Shown here piece after piece: positions 33,593 to 41,143 of a stretch of DNA of 52,188 nt. The DNA comes from an uncultured Lachnospiraceae bacterium (lineage in GTDB: Bacteria > Bacillota > Clostridia > Lachnospirales > Lachnospiraceae): NCBI GenBank assembly GCA_902785985.1, contig CADABA010000022.1, positions 1-52,188 of the forward strand. Reading direction: 5' to 3'. Position numbers and translations under genes: made by a program. Numbering within the stretch: the stretch's first letter is position 1; the number at the start of each line of letters is the position of its first letter. The notes beneath the pieces were generated by a model. The model saw nothing but the letters and a program-made list of their open reading frames with translations, ran no database searches and was not told the DNA's origin.

Positions 33593-33847
33593 GCTGTCAA
33601 TCCTTCGGGACTTCGCATTTTTTGTTAACACAAACGTACTTTGCTTCACATTCTTTGCGTTGTATTTTTCCGACATTCGTATTAAAATTGTTTTCGGCAA
33701 ACAGACAGGTTCCCGCGAGTGAGAAATAAACGAAGGGGCCGGGCGGAATAACCGCTTTCTGCGGCTTTGGTCCGGCCTTCTGCATGGAGGTCATCAGGAG
33801 CGATTGATCGGAAAGAGGAATCGTGCGCCGCTGCATGGAGGTTTTTT

Positions 33848-34777
33848 ATGAAATATTTGATTATCGGAGCGGGCGGCACCGGCGGTGTGCTCGGTTATAA
33901 TATGTCCCGGGCAGGGCTGGACGTGGCACTTCTTGCGCGCGGACCTCATCTTCGCGCTATGTGGGGTCAGGGACTGATCCTCGAGAAGATGTGGAAAGGA
34001 TCCTGTGAGAACGTTCCTGTCAAAGCTTATGATGAGGAACATTATTATGACGAGCCTGACGTGATCTTTGTCTGTGTGAAGAGTTATTCTCTGAAAGAAG
34101 TGATTCCGTTCATACGGAGAATATCAAAGCCTGAGACGGTCGTAATCCCGCTTTGCAACGTTTTCGGCACCGGTGGGATGCTTCAGACGAAACTTCCGAA
34201 GCAGGCTGTCCTGGACGGATGCATTTATGTATCCGCAAATATCAAGAGCCCCGGATGGATCCTGCAGCACAGCGAAATCCTGCGCGTCTATTTCGGTCCC
34301 CGGAAAGGTGAGAGAGGACCTGAGCTTCGCCAGATTGCCGACGACCTGAACTATGCGGGCATAGAGACGCATCTTTCCGAGAATATCGAGAGAGATTGTC
34401 TGGAGAAGTTTTCCTATGTTTCCCCGATCGGTGCGGCAGGCATCTATTACGATGTGAGCGCGTATGCTTTTCAGCGGCCGGGCGAACCGCGAACGATGTT
34501 CAAGACGATGATCCGGGAAATCATGGCGCTGGCCTACGAGATGGGATATCCTTTCGAGAGAGATTATGTCGAAGTCAATCTGGATATTCTGAAGAATCAG
34601 CCGGGAGATGCCACGACATCCATGCAGAGAGATGTGAAGGCGGGAGGCCCGTCTGAGATTGACGGACTTGTCTATAATGTCGTGAAGATGGCAAAAAAGT
34701 TCAACGTCTACATGCCGGCCTATGAGATGGTGGCAGAGGGACTGCGCAAAAGAGGACTTGGTGAAAAGAAGATATGA
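33848..34777 (+). CDS. Ketopantoate reductase family protein (ApbA/PanE-like)
   Basis: A 309-aa NADP-dependent 2-hydroxyacid-type dehydrogenase. The dinucleotide-binding start MKYLIIGAGGTGGVLGYNMSRAG, then VIFVCVKSYSL with the conserved Lys of the ApbA fold, VIPLCNVFGTG, and a C-terminal helical domain (SMQRDVKAGGPSEIDGL near residue 257) fit the family. The classical product is pantoate for CoA synthesis, but many clostridial paralogues have unknown substrates, so panE is not assigned. ATG 33848 follows ATGGAGG; a longer frame adds 27 unrelated residues. A terminator follows. Confidence 0.85.
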   Translation: MKYLIIGAGGTGGVLGYNMSRAGLDVALLARGPHLRAMWGQGLILEKMWKGSCENVPVKAYDEEHYYDEPDVIFVCVKSYSLKEVIPFIRRISKPETVVIPLCNVFGTGGMLQTKLPKQAVLDGCIYVSANIKSPGWILQHSEILRVYFGPRKGERGPELRQIADDLNYAGIETHLSENIERDCLEKFSYVSPIGAAGIYYDVSAYAFQRPGEPRTMFKTMIREIMALAYEMGYPFERDYVEVNLDILKNQPGDATTSMQRDVKAGGPSEIDGLVYNVVKMAKKFNVYMPAYEMVAEGLRKRGLGEKKI

Positions 34778-34795
34778 CATATTTTAAACGGCCCG

Positions 34796-34826
34796 GCTGT
34801 AGTTCATACAGTCGGGCCGTTCTTAC
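34796..34826 (+). terminator. Terminator of the ketopantoate-reductase-like gene
   Basis: AACGGCCCGGCTGT-AGTTCAT-ACAGTCGGGCCGTT, followed by a short T-rich stretch, 18 bp after the stop. Confidence 0.8.
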
Positions 34827-34924
34827 GCCGGGCAAGGGGTTTTCGCTCGGGTGCGTAAGCTCTTTTGGAAATTTGATCAGACAGAAATGTCTGTTATGAA
34901 TTTTTCATCGGAAATGCCCCGGCT

Positions 34925-34985
34925 TTTCTGCCGCGCCGTGCGGGCGCGGGGCTTCTTCCTCTTTTCACGGCGGTGATCCGCCGGA
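34925..34985 (-). repeat. Decayed R repeat
   Basis: CTGCCGCGCCGTGCGGGCGC, CTTCTTCCTCTTTTC and ATCCGCCGGA are in the order of a reverse R element, but both stems are damaged. Otherwise the 420-bp gap 34778-35197 holds only the two terminators and A/T-rich DNA. Confidence 0.5.
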
Positions 34986-35115
34986 CAGGTGTTCATGTAC
35001 ACTAATATAATACTATCAATGCGTTTGGAAATGCAAGATATTGGCTGAAATTTCTCCCATAATCGAGTGGGAAAAAGACGGAAATATTGCGTGACGGCAT
35101 TTTTTGACAAATAAT

Positions 35116-35161
35116 ATAAAAAAAACCCCGGATATTTCAATAAATTGAAGGATATCCGGGG
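35116..35161 (-). terminator. Terminator of the - strand PfoR-like gene
   Basis: CCCCGGATAT-TTCAAT / ATTGAA-GG-ATATCCGGGG stem, flanked by a run of nine A on the + strand that reads as a U tract on the - strand. Confidence 0.85.
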
Positions 35162-35197
35162 AAAATTCCGTGTTTTTGTGTGTCAAATATTGCAAAA

Positions 35198-36289
35198 TCA
35201 GGATAACTTCAGATCCCCTTCGCGGACCCATCCGATCTTTTTCAGAAGAATATTGATGCATGGGCAGATCACCGCCGGCAGGACAAAGGAGATAAAAAGC
35301 AGACCGATCCAGTCAAAGGCCGTAACAGAAGACCTGCTCCCGGCTGCAATATCATTCAGCCACCCGGTGTAGACACCGATCTGACCGACAAAGCCGCAGG
35401 TTCCCATGCCGCTGGAGACGGCAGCGCCGTTCATTTTCAATTTGAAAATGCAGGTCGCGACCGGACCTGTGATCATGGATGTCACACAGGGAGCGATCCA
35501 GATTCTTGGATTCTTTACGATGTTTCCCATCTGCAGCATGGATGTGCCGATGCCCTGCGAGATGAGACCGCCCCATTTATTCTCGGGGAAGGACATCACC
35601 GCAAATCCGATCATCTGTGCACAGCATCCTGCGAGAGCTGCTCCGCCGGCAAGCCCGGTCAGACCGAGCGCAGCGCAGATCGCAGCGGAGGAGATCGGAA
35701 GCGTGAGCGCTATTCCGACGACCAGAGAGACCAGGATGCCCATGAGGAAGGGCTGAAGATCCGTTGCCCACATGATGATGTCACCGACTTTCATGGCAGC
35801 TTTTCCGAGTGCCGGAGCCCACCATGCGGAGAGCGCGACACCGACACCGATCGTCACGAGAGGAGTCACCAGAATATCAATTTTTGTCTCTTTGGATATT
35901 GCCTTGCCGACTTCGGATGCGATGATCGCGACGAAGAGAACTGCGAGCGGTCCGCCCGCTCCGCCGAGGGCGTTGGAGGCAAACCCTACTGTGATCAGGG
36001 AAAAGAGAACCAGAGGCGGGCAGTGGAGCGCATAGCCGATCGCGACTGCCATGGCAGGCCCGCTCATAGCGGAGGCGAGACCGCCTACCGTATAGTCAGC
36101 GCCGGCAACAGTTGCCACAGGAGCTGTAAGAATACCGATGCCGAACTGAGAGCCGATTGTGTTGATAATTGTTCCGATGAGAAGGGAACAGAAGAGACCC
36201 TGCGCCATTGCGCCGAGAGCGTCAATACCGTAGCGTTTTGCGGAAATTTCGATATCTTTCCGCTTGAGAAAGGCTTTAAACTTCTCCAT
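35198..36289 (-). CDS. PTS_EIIC_2/PfoR-family membrane protein
   Basis: A 363-aa polytopic protein (about ten helices) of the EIIC-like family that includes Clostridium PfoR. Family features are FKRKD/ISAKRYGIDALGAMAQGLF at the N-terminus, repeated Gly/Ala-rich helices, and PISSAAICAALGL...GLAGGAALAGCCAQMIGFAV in the core. No EIIA or EIIB domain or gene is nearby, so phosphotransfer-coupled sugar uptake is doubtful; transport or sensing is possible. ATG 36289 follows AATGGAGG. It lies downstream of a NadR/NiaR-like repressor gene in the same orientation, but has its own promoter with an operator-like palindrome. Confidence 0.83.
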   Translation of the reverse strand: MEKFKAFLKRKDIEISAKRYGIDALGAMAQGLFCSLLIGTIINTIGSQFGIGILTAPVATVAGADYTVGGLASAMSGPAMAVAIGYALHCPPLVLFSLITVGFASNALGGAGGPLAVLFVAIIASEVGKAISKETKIDILVTPLVTIGVGVALSAWWAPALGKAAMKVGDIIMWATDLQPFLMGILVSLVVGIALTLPISSAAICAALGLTGLAGGAALAGCCAQMIGFAVMSFPENKWGGLISQGIGTSMLQMGNIVKNPRIWIAPCVTSMITGPVATCIFKLKMNGAAVSSGMGTCGFVGQIGVYTGWLNDIAAGSRSSVTAFDWIGLLFISFVLPAVICPCINILLKKIGWVREGDLKLS

Positions 36290-36337
36290 GGCATTTCCTC
36301 CATTAGACACTGAGTCTGACTGACTAAAAAAGGACTG

Positions 36338-36349
36338 GTGTCAAGACAC
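36338..36349. promoter_or_regulatory. Operator-like palindrome at the PfoR-like gene start site
   Basis: GTGTC-AA-GACAC overlaps the predicted +1 of the - strand promoter. The NadR/NiaR-type repressor encoded 330 bp upstream is an obvious candidate ligand (inference). Confidence 0.55.
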
Positions 36350-36350
36350 A

Positions 36351-36379
36351 TGTATACATTAATAATGGGGAGATGTCAA
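36351..36379 (-). promoter_or_regulatory. Sigma-A promoter of the PfoR-like gene
   Basis: On the - strand: TTGACA (36379-36374), 17-bp spacer, TATACA (36356-36351). The predicted start is near 36344, with a leader of about 55 nt. Confidence 0.75.
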
Positions 36380-36380
36380 G

Positions 36381-36454
36381 TGATAATTCTGTGAACACGG
36401 CTGTATTGATAATTCTGTGAACACGGCTGTATGGAATTCTGTGAACACCGGCTG
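36381..36454 (-). repeat. 26-bp tandem repeat immediately upstream of the -35 element
   Basis: Two identical units (36381-36406 and 36407-36432) and a partial third (36433-36454) share AATTCTGTGAACAC. They cover about -38 to -110 relative to the start, the position typical of activator sites. Confidence 0.85.
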
Positions 36455-36469
36455 ACTGTAATTTACTAA

Positions 36470-36566
36470 AACTTCCTACACGCATTAACGTGACTGCGAC
36501 CGGGATTCAAGAACGCCGAGGTGTTCTTGAATCCGGGAGCCCGGGAATCTGGATGTGGGAAGCTTT
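36470..36566 (+). repeat. X repeat copy 2
   Basis: Flanks CTACACGCATTAACGTGACT and GGGAATCTGGATGTGGGAAG match X copy 1. The central stem is GGATTCAAGAAC / GTTCTTGAATCC, sharing the GAACGCCGAGG loop region of the R element instead of the GTCTCGC stem. Confidence 0.8.
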
Positions 36567-36621
36567 TGTAATTCAGAATACAGCGGCCGCATGTACGTCT
36601 GGCTCGAGGTCCTTTCAGACC

Positions 36622-37143
36622 TTATTCATCGAGCAGAAATCCGAGTCTGGTGAGAGCTGTGCATACGTTCCTGTAAGCCTGCTCAGTCGGGCAGAGGATC
36701 GTATGAAGATGAATTCCGTTCGTGAGGGCGGAAAGAGGAAGCGATTCCGGATGCTCTTTGCATTTTCCGACGAAATCAGAGACATCACGCCGTGATGAGG
36801 CATCGATAAGTCCGGTGATCTGACCGTAGATCGGATGCTCGACAATGACATCATGGATGGTGCAGCCCTCGTCAACGATTGCGTTCATCTCAGTTTCCAT
36901 GTCTTCATTTTCATGCCTCGTCGCGATTCTGTATGTAAGCACGGCACGGTTTTTGGGGATAATATATCCTCTCGGGGTTGCCGCGATTTCATATCCCCCT
37001 GCACGCAGAAGAGCGATGTCTCCGACGATGATCTGGCGGCTGACAGAGTAATCCGCTGCCAGCGACGCTGCGCTGACCGGCCTTGCGGCAACGCTCAGTG
37101 TTTCCAGGATTCTGTTTCTTCTGTCTTCCGCTTTCATTGTCAT
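36622..37143 (-). CDS. Transcription repressor NadR/NiaR type (HTH + 3H domain)
   Basis: A 173-aa regulator of the YrxA/NiaR family, which represses NAD-synthesis or niacin-uptake genes when nicotinic acid binds. Residues about 5-65 are a winged HTH_11 domain (RRNRILETLSVAARPVSAASLAADYSVSRQIIVGDIALLR) and about 75-170 the 3H domain (CTIHDVIVEHPIYGQITG and GIHLHTILCPTEQAY supply the conserved His). ATG 37143 follows TGGAGAG; a longer frame adds 27 unrelated residues. No nadABC or niacin transporter gene of a known class is in the window. Confidence 0.88.
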   Translation of the reverse strand: MTMKAEDRRNRILETLSVAARPVSAASLAADYSVSRQIIVGDIALLRAGGYEIAATPRGYIIPKNRAVLTYRIATRHENEDMETEMNAIVDEGCTIHDVIVEHPIYGQITGLIDASSRRDVSDFVGKCKEHPESLPLSALTNGIHLHTILCPTEQAYRNVCTALTRLGFLLDE

Positions 37144-37703
37144 AATGCGCTCTCCATACTGATCAGGAACGCCGCGGCGTTTCCGTACACGGTGAATGCC
37201 GGGTACCCGGCGAAATTGATTCAAGTGCGGTACTTACGGGATATTTTAGAAGCGGTGCCATTCGCATTCCGCATACGCTCCATGCTCATGCCGCGCTGTC
37301 GCGCTATGCGGCTGGTCGCATAAATGCGCTTGTGTGAGCAAGCTCCCACCGCGCAGTATGCTCCATCCTCGCACCGCTCGTAGCTGTATTATTTCACTTC
37401 GCCGAAAAAGCGTCAAGAGAATCGGGGGAGAGAAGGCGTAGGACAGAGATTCTGCCGGTCCGCAGTGCTTATAAGGGCAGAAAACCGGGAGATGGAAATT
37501 TTCCTGAAAACGATGTATGATGTAAAGACGTATAATACCGATCATCAGAACGTATTATAAAAACGTATCCCTTTATCGCGCGGTCCGGAAAGCGTATGAA
37601 CCGATACAAACAGTGAGACAGACCTGATCGTTCGGGACCTCACAGAACATAAGAGAATGATCAGATTTCCGGATGGCATTCACTTTAGAAGACAGGTGTT
37701 TAT
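37144..37703. other. 560-bp gap with a long structured element
   Basis: 37168-37188 holds an R-like hairpin (GGAACGCCGCGGCGTTTCC). 37251-37378 is bounded by AGCGGTGC / GCACCGCT and holds shorter inverted repeats (GAGC-AA-GCTC, GCATAAATGC) and the related pieces CATACGCTCCAT and GTATGCTCCAT. 37400-37690 is ordinary DNA with a possible -10 TATAAT at 37531-37536 for nth. No ORF is supported. Confidence 0.5.
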
Positions 37704-38336
37704 ATGGATAAGAAGAACCTTGCACTTTCCGTTATCGAGAGGCTGAAAAATGAATACCCCGACGCCGACTGCACGCTTGATTATGATGAAGCCTGGAAAC
37801 TGCTCGTCAGCGTCCGGCTTGCCGCGCAGTGCACGGACGCACGCGTCAACGTCGTTGTGGAGAAACTTTACGAAAAGTATCCCGATGTCAATGCCCTGGC
37901 ATCCTGCGAGCCGGAGGATATTGAGGAGATCGTCCGACCCTGCGGGCTTGGAAAGAGCAAAGCCAGAGACATCTCAGCATGTATGCGGGTGCTCCGTGAC
38001 AAATATGGAGGGAGAGTCCCCGGTAATTTCGAGGAACTTCTTGCGCTGCCGGGAGTTGGCCGGAAGAGCGCAAACCTCATTATGGGAGATGTTTTCGGAA
38101 AACCTGCAATTGTCACAGACACCCACTGTATTCGTCTGACGAACCGGATCGGGCTGGTGGAGGGGACGAAAGATCCCAAAAAAGTCGAGATGGCACTCTG
38201 GAAGATCATCCCTCCGGAGGAAGGCAACGCTTTCTGCCACCGGCTGGTCCTGCATGGCAGGGAGGTCTGTACCGCGAGAACGCATCCTCACTGTGATCTG
38301 TGCTGTCTCTCAGATATCTGTAAGAAAGTGATCTGA
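37704..38336 (+). CDS. nth: Endonuclease III
   Basis: Bifunctional DNA glycosylase/AP lyase that removes oxidised pyrimidines in base-excision repair. The 210-aa protein has the helix-hairpin-helix LPGVGRKSANLI with the catalytic Lys in the family position, VTDTHCIRLTNRIG with the catalytic Asp, and the C-terminal iron-sulfur loop. The loop Cys are spaced C-x7-C-x2-C-x5-C; the usual first gap is six residues. The start is preceded by AGAAGACAGGTG, a modest ribosome site. P-T copy E follows after 55 bp. Confidence 0.93.
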   Translation: MDKKNLALSVIERLKNEYPDADCTLDYDEAWKLLVSVRLAAQCTDARVNVVVEKLYEKYPDVNALASCEPEDIEEIVRPCGLGKSKARDISACMRVLRDKYGGRVPGNFEELLALPGVGRKSANLIMGDVFGKPAIVTDTHCIRLTNRIGLVEGTKDPKKVEMALWKIIPPEEGNAFCHRLVLHGREVCTARTHPHCDLCCLSDICKKVI

Positions 38337-38391
38337 GAAGGGATCTCTGAGGAGTACCTGTCTTTCAGTCATGCTGTTCCACATTTGGAGG

Positions 38392-38577
38392 TTTATCTCA
38401 GTGGGGAAGACCCCGCTTCTATAAGCGGGGGATAAATCAATATCCTGCTCGTCTCAGTGGTGGGTTACAATCCCCCACTGAGATAAACGCTCCGCGAGGA
38501 TGCGCAGGGATTCGGTTTGGAAGATATCAGCTTACGCTGACCCGAATCCCGCGCCAATTCTCGCGAGCGAGAATTGA
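38392..38577 (+). repeat. P-T composite repeat, copy E
   Basis: P core 38392-38487 (96 bp, perfect terminal repeats and CCCCGCTT / AAGCGGGG hairpin) with a complete T tail 38488-38577, closest to copies A and B. The rest of the 460-bp gap 38337-38796 holds the rhomboid leader. Confidence 0.9.
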
Positions 38578-38718
38578 ACGGAGCGGGAGGCTCTGTCAGG
38601 CTTCTGCCGGACGATAATTGCCGCATTTTCGCAGCTTACGGGCATAAGCTAGTGCCGAAAATGCAAGATTTGGCTTTAATATTATAGAATCTGACCATAC
38701 AAATGAAAAAAACAGAGT

Positions 38719-38780
38719 TATAATGCGAATCGTCACAGAAGAGACCGTTGACGAGCTTCGCGCCGTTGGCGGTTTTTTTT
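38719..38780 (+). promoter_or_regulatory. -10 element and intrinsic terminator in the rhomboid gene leader
   Basis: TATAAT at 38719-38724 (-35 unclear) would give a transcript starting near 38731. It would meet a 10-bp hairpin ACCGTTGACG / CGTTGGCGGT at 38744-38773, followed by eight T, before the GGAGG at 38788. Either an attenuated leader or a stop for upstream transcription. Confidence 0.5.
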
Positions 38781-38796
38781 ATTGTTCGGAGGTTTT

Positions 38797-39423
38797 ATGC
38801 GCGAGGGAGAAGATTTTCTTAAAACATATCCGGTCACGGCAGTGCTCTTTCTGATCAACGTGATCATGTTCCTTCTGACGGAATTCACAGGAGAACCGGG
38901 AAATACGGATACGGTGCTCCGTCTGGGCGCTTCATATACACCGTACATTCATGACGGGCAGTACTGGCGCCTTGTTACATCCTGCTTTCTGCACTTTGGG
39001 ATAGGACATCTGGTCAATAACATGATCGCCCTTGTCGCAGTCGGAAGCATACTGGAGGTATGGCTTGGGCATGTACGGTACTTCATTTTTTATATGATCT
39101 CCGGTCTTGCCGGCAGTATCCTGACATATTCCGTTGAGCTTCTGAGAGAGGAGAAGAATATTTCTGCAGGGGCTTCCGGTGCGATTTTCGGCCTGATCGG
39201 GATCTATGCGATACTTCTCCTGAAGAACCGCAGCCGCCTTGGAAGGGGAACGTTCCTTCGTGTGGTCTTCGGTGTCACACTGGCAGTCCTCCCGGGGTTC
39301 TATAATAAGGGGATCAGCCTTACTGCGCATCTGGGCGGTCTTCTTGCCGGTATCCTCATGGGTCTTACAGTGAAGGCGCCGGAGAAAAGTGTAAACTCCT
39401 CTAAAGACAGCGAGGTGCGGTAA
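38797..39423 (+). CDS. Rhomboid family intramembrane serine protease
   Basis: A 208-aa membrane protease with six or so helices. Visible hallmarks are HFGIGHLVNNMIALVAVG (oxyanion-loop His and Asn), GASGAIFGLIG (catalytic Ser in GxSG) and AHLGGLLAGILMG (catalytic His). The wide WR-like loop motif appears as YWRLVTSCFLH. It cleaves membrane-bound substrates, identity unknown. ATG 38797 is chosen because GGAGG lies four bases upstream; an upstream TTG adds five residues. Confidence 0.92.
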   Translation: MREGEDFLKTYPVTAVLFLINVIMFLLTEFTGEPGNTDTVLRLGASYTPYIHDGQYWRLVTSCFLHFGIGHLVNNMIALVAVGSILEVWLGHVRYFIFYMISGLAGSILTYSVELLREEKNISAGASGAIFGLIGIYAILLLKNRSRLGRGTFLRVVFGVTLAVLPGFYNKGISLTAHLGGLLAGILMGLTVKAPEKSVNSSKDSEVR

Positions 39424-39627
39424 GAACACTGAATTTCTGTATTCCTGCACCGTATGCGCAGGGTACGCAGGGAGATTTCTGCTCTAAATGTGTATAAACT
39501 GTGTACAAGGACGGAACTGACTTGAGATATTTTGAGAAAAATGTTACCATGGCACATATGAGACGGGGTGTATACCTGAGATGCTTCGCAGAGATACGAT
39601 CCGTCTGCGTCAGTGAAGGGGATCAAT

Positions 39628-40275
39628 ATGGCAGGAAAGCTGAAAAAATTCTTCCGCCCTCAGGAAATCAATCTGAAGAATCCGAAGGTCTGCAGCAACT
39701 GCGGCAGTGTAAAGGTAGTCGAGAAGGACGGTATGTACATCTGTAAGGTCTGCGGATTTAAGACGGATGCCGGCAGGGATCCCGAACGGATCAGACAGAT
39801 GAAAAGAAAGCGCCTCATCATGAATACTCTGATCTTCGTGATCGTGGCAGCCGCGTGCGTGGCGGCAATCTGGCTCGGAGTGGGCAGGAACAAAAATGCT
39901 GAGGCGCATATCAGGGAGAATCTGACCGGAACGAGCTGGACAGGCTATTCGGAGTTTGTTCTGGAGGACCCGTTTGCTGTGCAGCATACGGAGACATATA
40001 TTGTACAGTTCGGGGAAGACGGGAGCTGTTCCATAGACCGCACGCATCTGGCTGTCGATGGAATGGGCAATCAGACAGAGGAAAAAACAGCCCTTGTTTC
40101 AAAGTATAAAGTCACTGTCAATGGGAGAAAGGTCTCGCTGTCCCTTGATACGCCGGAGGAGGATGTCGCATCTGCTTTTTCACTGAACGTGGATAAGCAG
40201 ATGGATGTACAGAATCTCGGTGCTGTCCTTACACAGTATAAGGAGGAGCCGATCCTGGTTCTTGCGAGAGAGTGA
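39628..40275 (+). CDS. Zinc-ribbon membrane-anchored protein of unknown function
   Basis: A 215-aa protein not recognised beyond its layout: an N-terminal zinc ribbon (CSNCG...CKVCG, about 22-43), a basic stretch, one transmembrane helix (about 64-85), and a ~130-aa extracytoplasmic domain with alternating strands (TYIVQFGEDGSCSIDRTHL; KYKVTVNGRKVSLSLD). Such zinc-ribbon plus helix proteins are common in Firmicutes. ATG 39628 follows AAGGGG; a GTG five codons earlier is possible. TTGAGA and TACCAT with a 17-bp spacer (about 39522-39550) could be its promoter. Confidence 0.7.
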   Translation: MAGKLKKFFRPQEINLKNPKVCSNCGSVKVVEKDGMYICKVCGFKTDAGRDPERIRQMKRKRLIMNTLIFVIVAAACVAAIWLGVGRNKNAEAHIRENLTGTSWTGYSEFVLEDPFAVQHTETYIVQFGEDGSCSIDRTHLAVDGMGNQTEEKTALVSKYKVTVNGRKVSLSLDTPEEDVASAFSLNVDKQMDVQNLGAVLTQYKEEPILVLARE

Positions 40276-40278
40276 AGC

Positions 40279-40977
40279 ATGAGACTTGATAAGTATCTAT
40301 CCGACATGGGATGCGGGACACGGAGCGAAATAAAGAAAAATATTCGTGCCGGCCGGGTCAGTGTCGGGGTAAAAACAATTCGGGATGCAGGTTTTTCCGT
40401 GCAGAGCGGAGATGTGATCCGATATCTCGGGGAGATCGTTCGGTATGAAAACTTTTCCTACTACATGATGAACAAGCCGCAGGGCGTGATCTCGGCGAGT
40501 GAGGACAGGAAAATGAAGACCGTGATTGACCTCATCGACGAAGAACACAGAAGGAAAGATCTCTTTCCTGTCGGCCGTCTCGACCGGGATACGGAAGGAC
40601 TGCTGCTCATTACCAACGACGGACAGCTGGCGCATCGCCTGCTGTCTCCGAAGAAGCATGTTGACAAACAGTATTTTGCGGAAGTGCGCGGTCGTGTGAC
40701 CGAAGAGGACACACAGCGATTCGCGGAAGGGGTCACGATCGACGGAGAGTATACCTGTCTGCCGGCGGAGCTGGAGATCCTTGAGAGCGGAGAGATCTCA
40801 TGTGTCAGTGTCATTATCCGCGAAGGTAAATTTCATCAGATCAAGAAAATGTTTGAGGCGTTGGGGAAGGAGGTCCTCTTCCTCAAACGACTGCGCATGG
40901 GAAGCCTTGTTCTCGATCCGGCACTCTCGCCGGGCGAATACAGGCGTCTTACGGAGGAAGAAATAAAGGCATTATGA
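40279..40977 (+). CDS. RsuA-family 16S rRNA pseudouridine synthase
   Basis: A 232-aa enzyme that isomerises a uridine in rRNA, most like RsuA (16S position 516 in E. coli). Residues 1-60 form an S4 RNA-binding domain (MRLDKYLSDMGCGTRSEIKK, then GRVSVGVKTIRDAGF). The catalytic core has the RluA/RsuA signature GRLDRDTEGLLLITNDG with the active-site Asp at about 101, and KKMFEALGKEVLFLKRLRMG near the end. It starts three bases after the previous stop, and its TGA overlaps the next ATG, indicating an operon. Confidence 0.9.
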   Translation: MRLDKYLSDMGCGTRSEIKKNIRAGRVSVGVKTIRDAGFSVQSGDVIRYLGEIVRYENFSYYMMNKPQGVISASEDRKMKTVIDLIDEEHRRKDLFPVGRLDRDTEGLLLITNDGQLAHRLLSPKKHVDKQYFAEVRGRVTEEDTQRFAEGVTIDGEYTCLPAELEILESGEISCVSVIIREGKFHQIKKMFEALGKEVLFLKRLRMGSLVLDPALSPGEYRRLTEEEIKAL

Positions 40978-41123
40978 AAAAACCATTTTTTCTGCTGTAT
41001 CCTGCCGTTTTCGTTGCCGGTGCGCTCTGTGCCGCAGCCGGATACATGACGTATCGGCTTGCTGCATGGACAGCAGTACGCGAGCAGGCTATCAGGGAAG
41101 AACTTTTGAATGTGGAACTTTGA
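40974..41123 (+). CDS. Hypothetical 49-aa single-helix membrane peptide
   Basis: The ATG overlaps the TGA of the pseudouridine synthase gene (ATGA). Translation gives a basic start MKKP, one hydrophobic helix (about residues 5-24, with several Ala and Gly), and an amphipathic charged tail (TAVREQAIREELLNVEL). ACGGAGGAAG lies upstream within the previous gene at suitable spacing. The next gene has its own GGAGG 20 bp further on. Unknown function. The overlap and good ribosome site support it being real. Confidence 0.6.
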   Translation: MKKPFFLLYPAVFVAGALCAAAGYMTYRLAAWTAVREQAIREELLNVEL

Positions 41124-41143
41124 GGTGATCCGGAGGAACCAAT

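Larger units (their letters stand above)
32829..33847. other. 1-kb divergent intergenic region rich in repeats
   Basis: Lies between the divergent amidase (-) and ketopantoate-reductase-like (+) genes. Apart from R copy 6, P copy D and X copy 1, it contains a reverse T fragment (GAATCCCTGCGCATCCTCGC near 33305) fused to an R fragment (CAAGAACGCC) up to about 33357, A/T-rich DNA at 33590-33720, and a GC-rich hairpin (GGGGCCGG...CCGGCC) at about 33735-33778 in the leader of the + gene. CTGCATGGAGGT occurs twice, at about 33780 and 33832. No ORF is supported. Confidence 0.65.
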
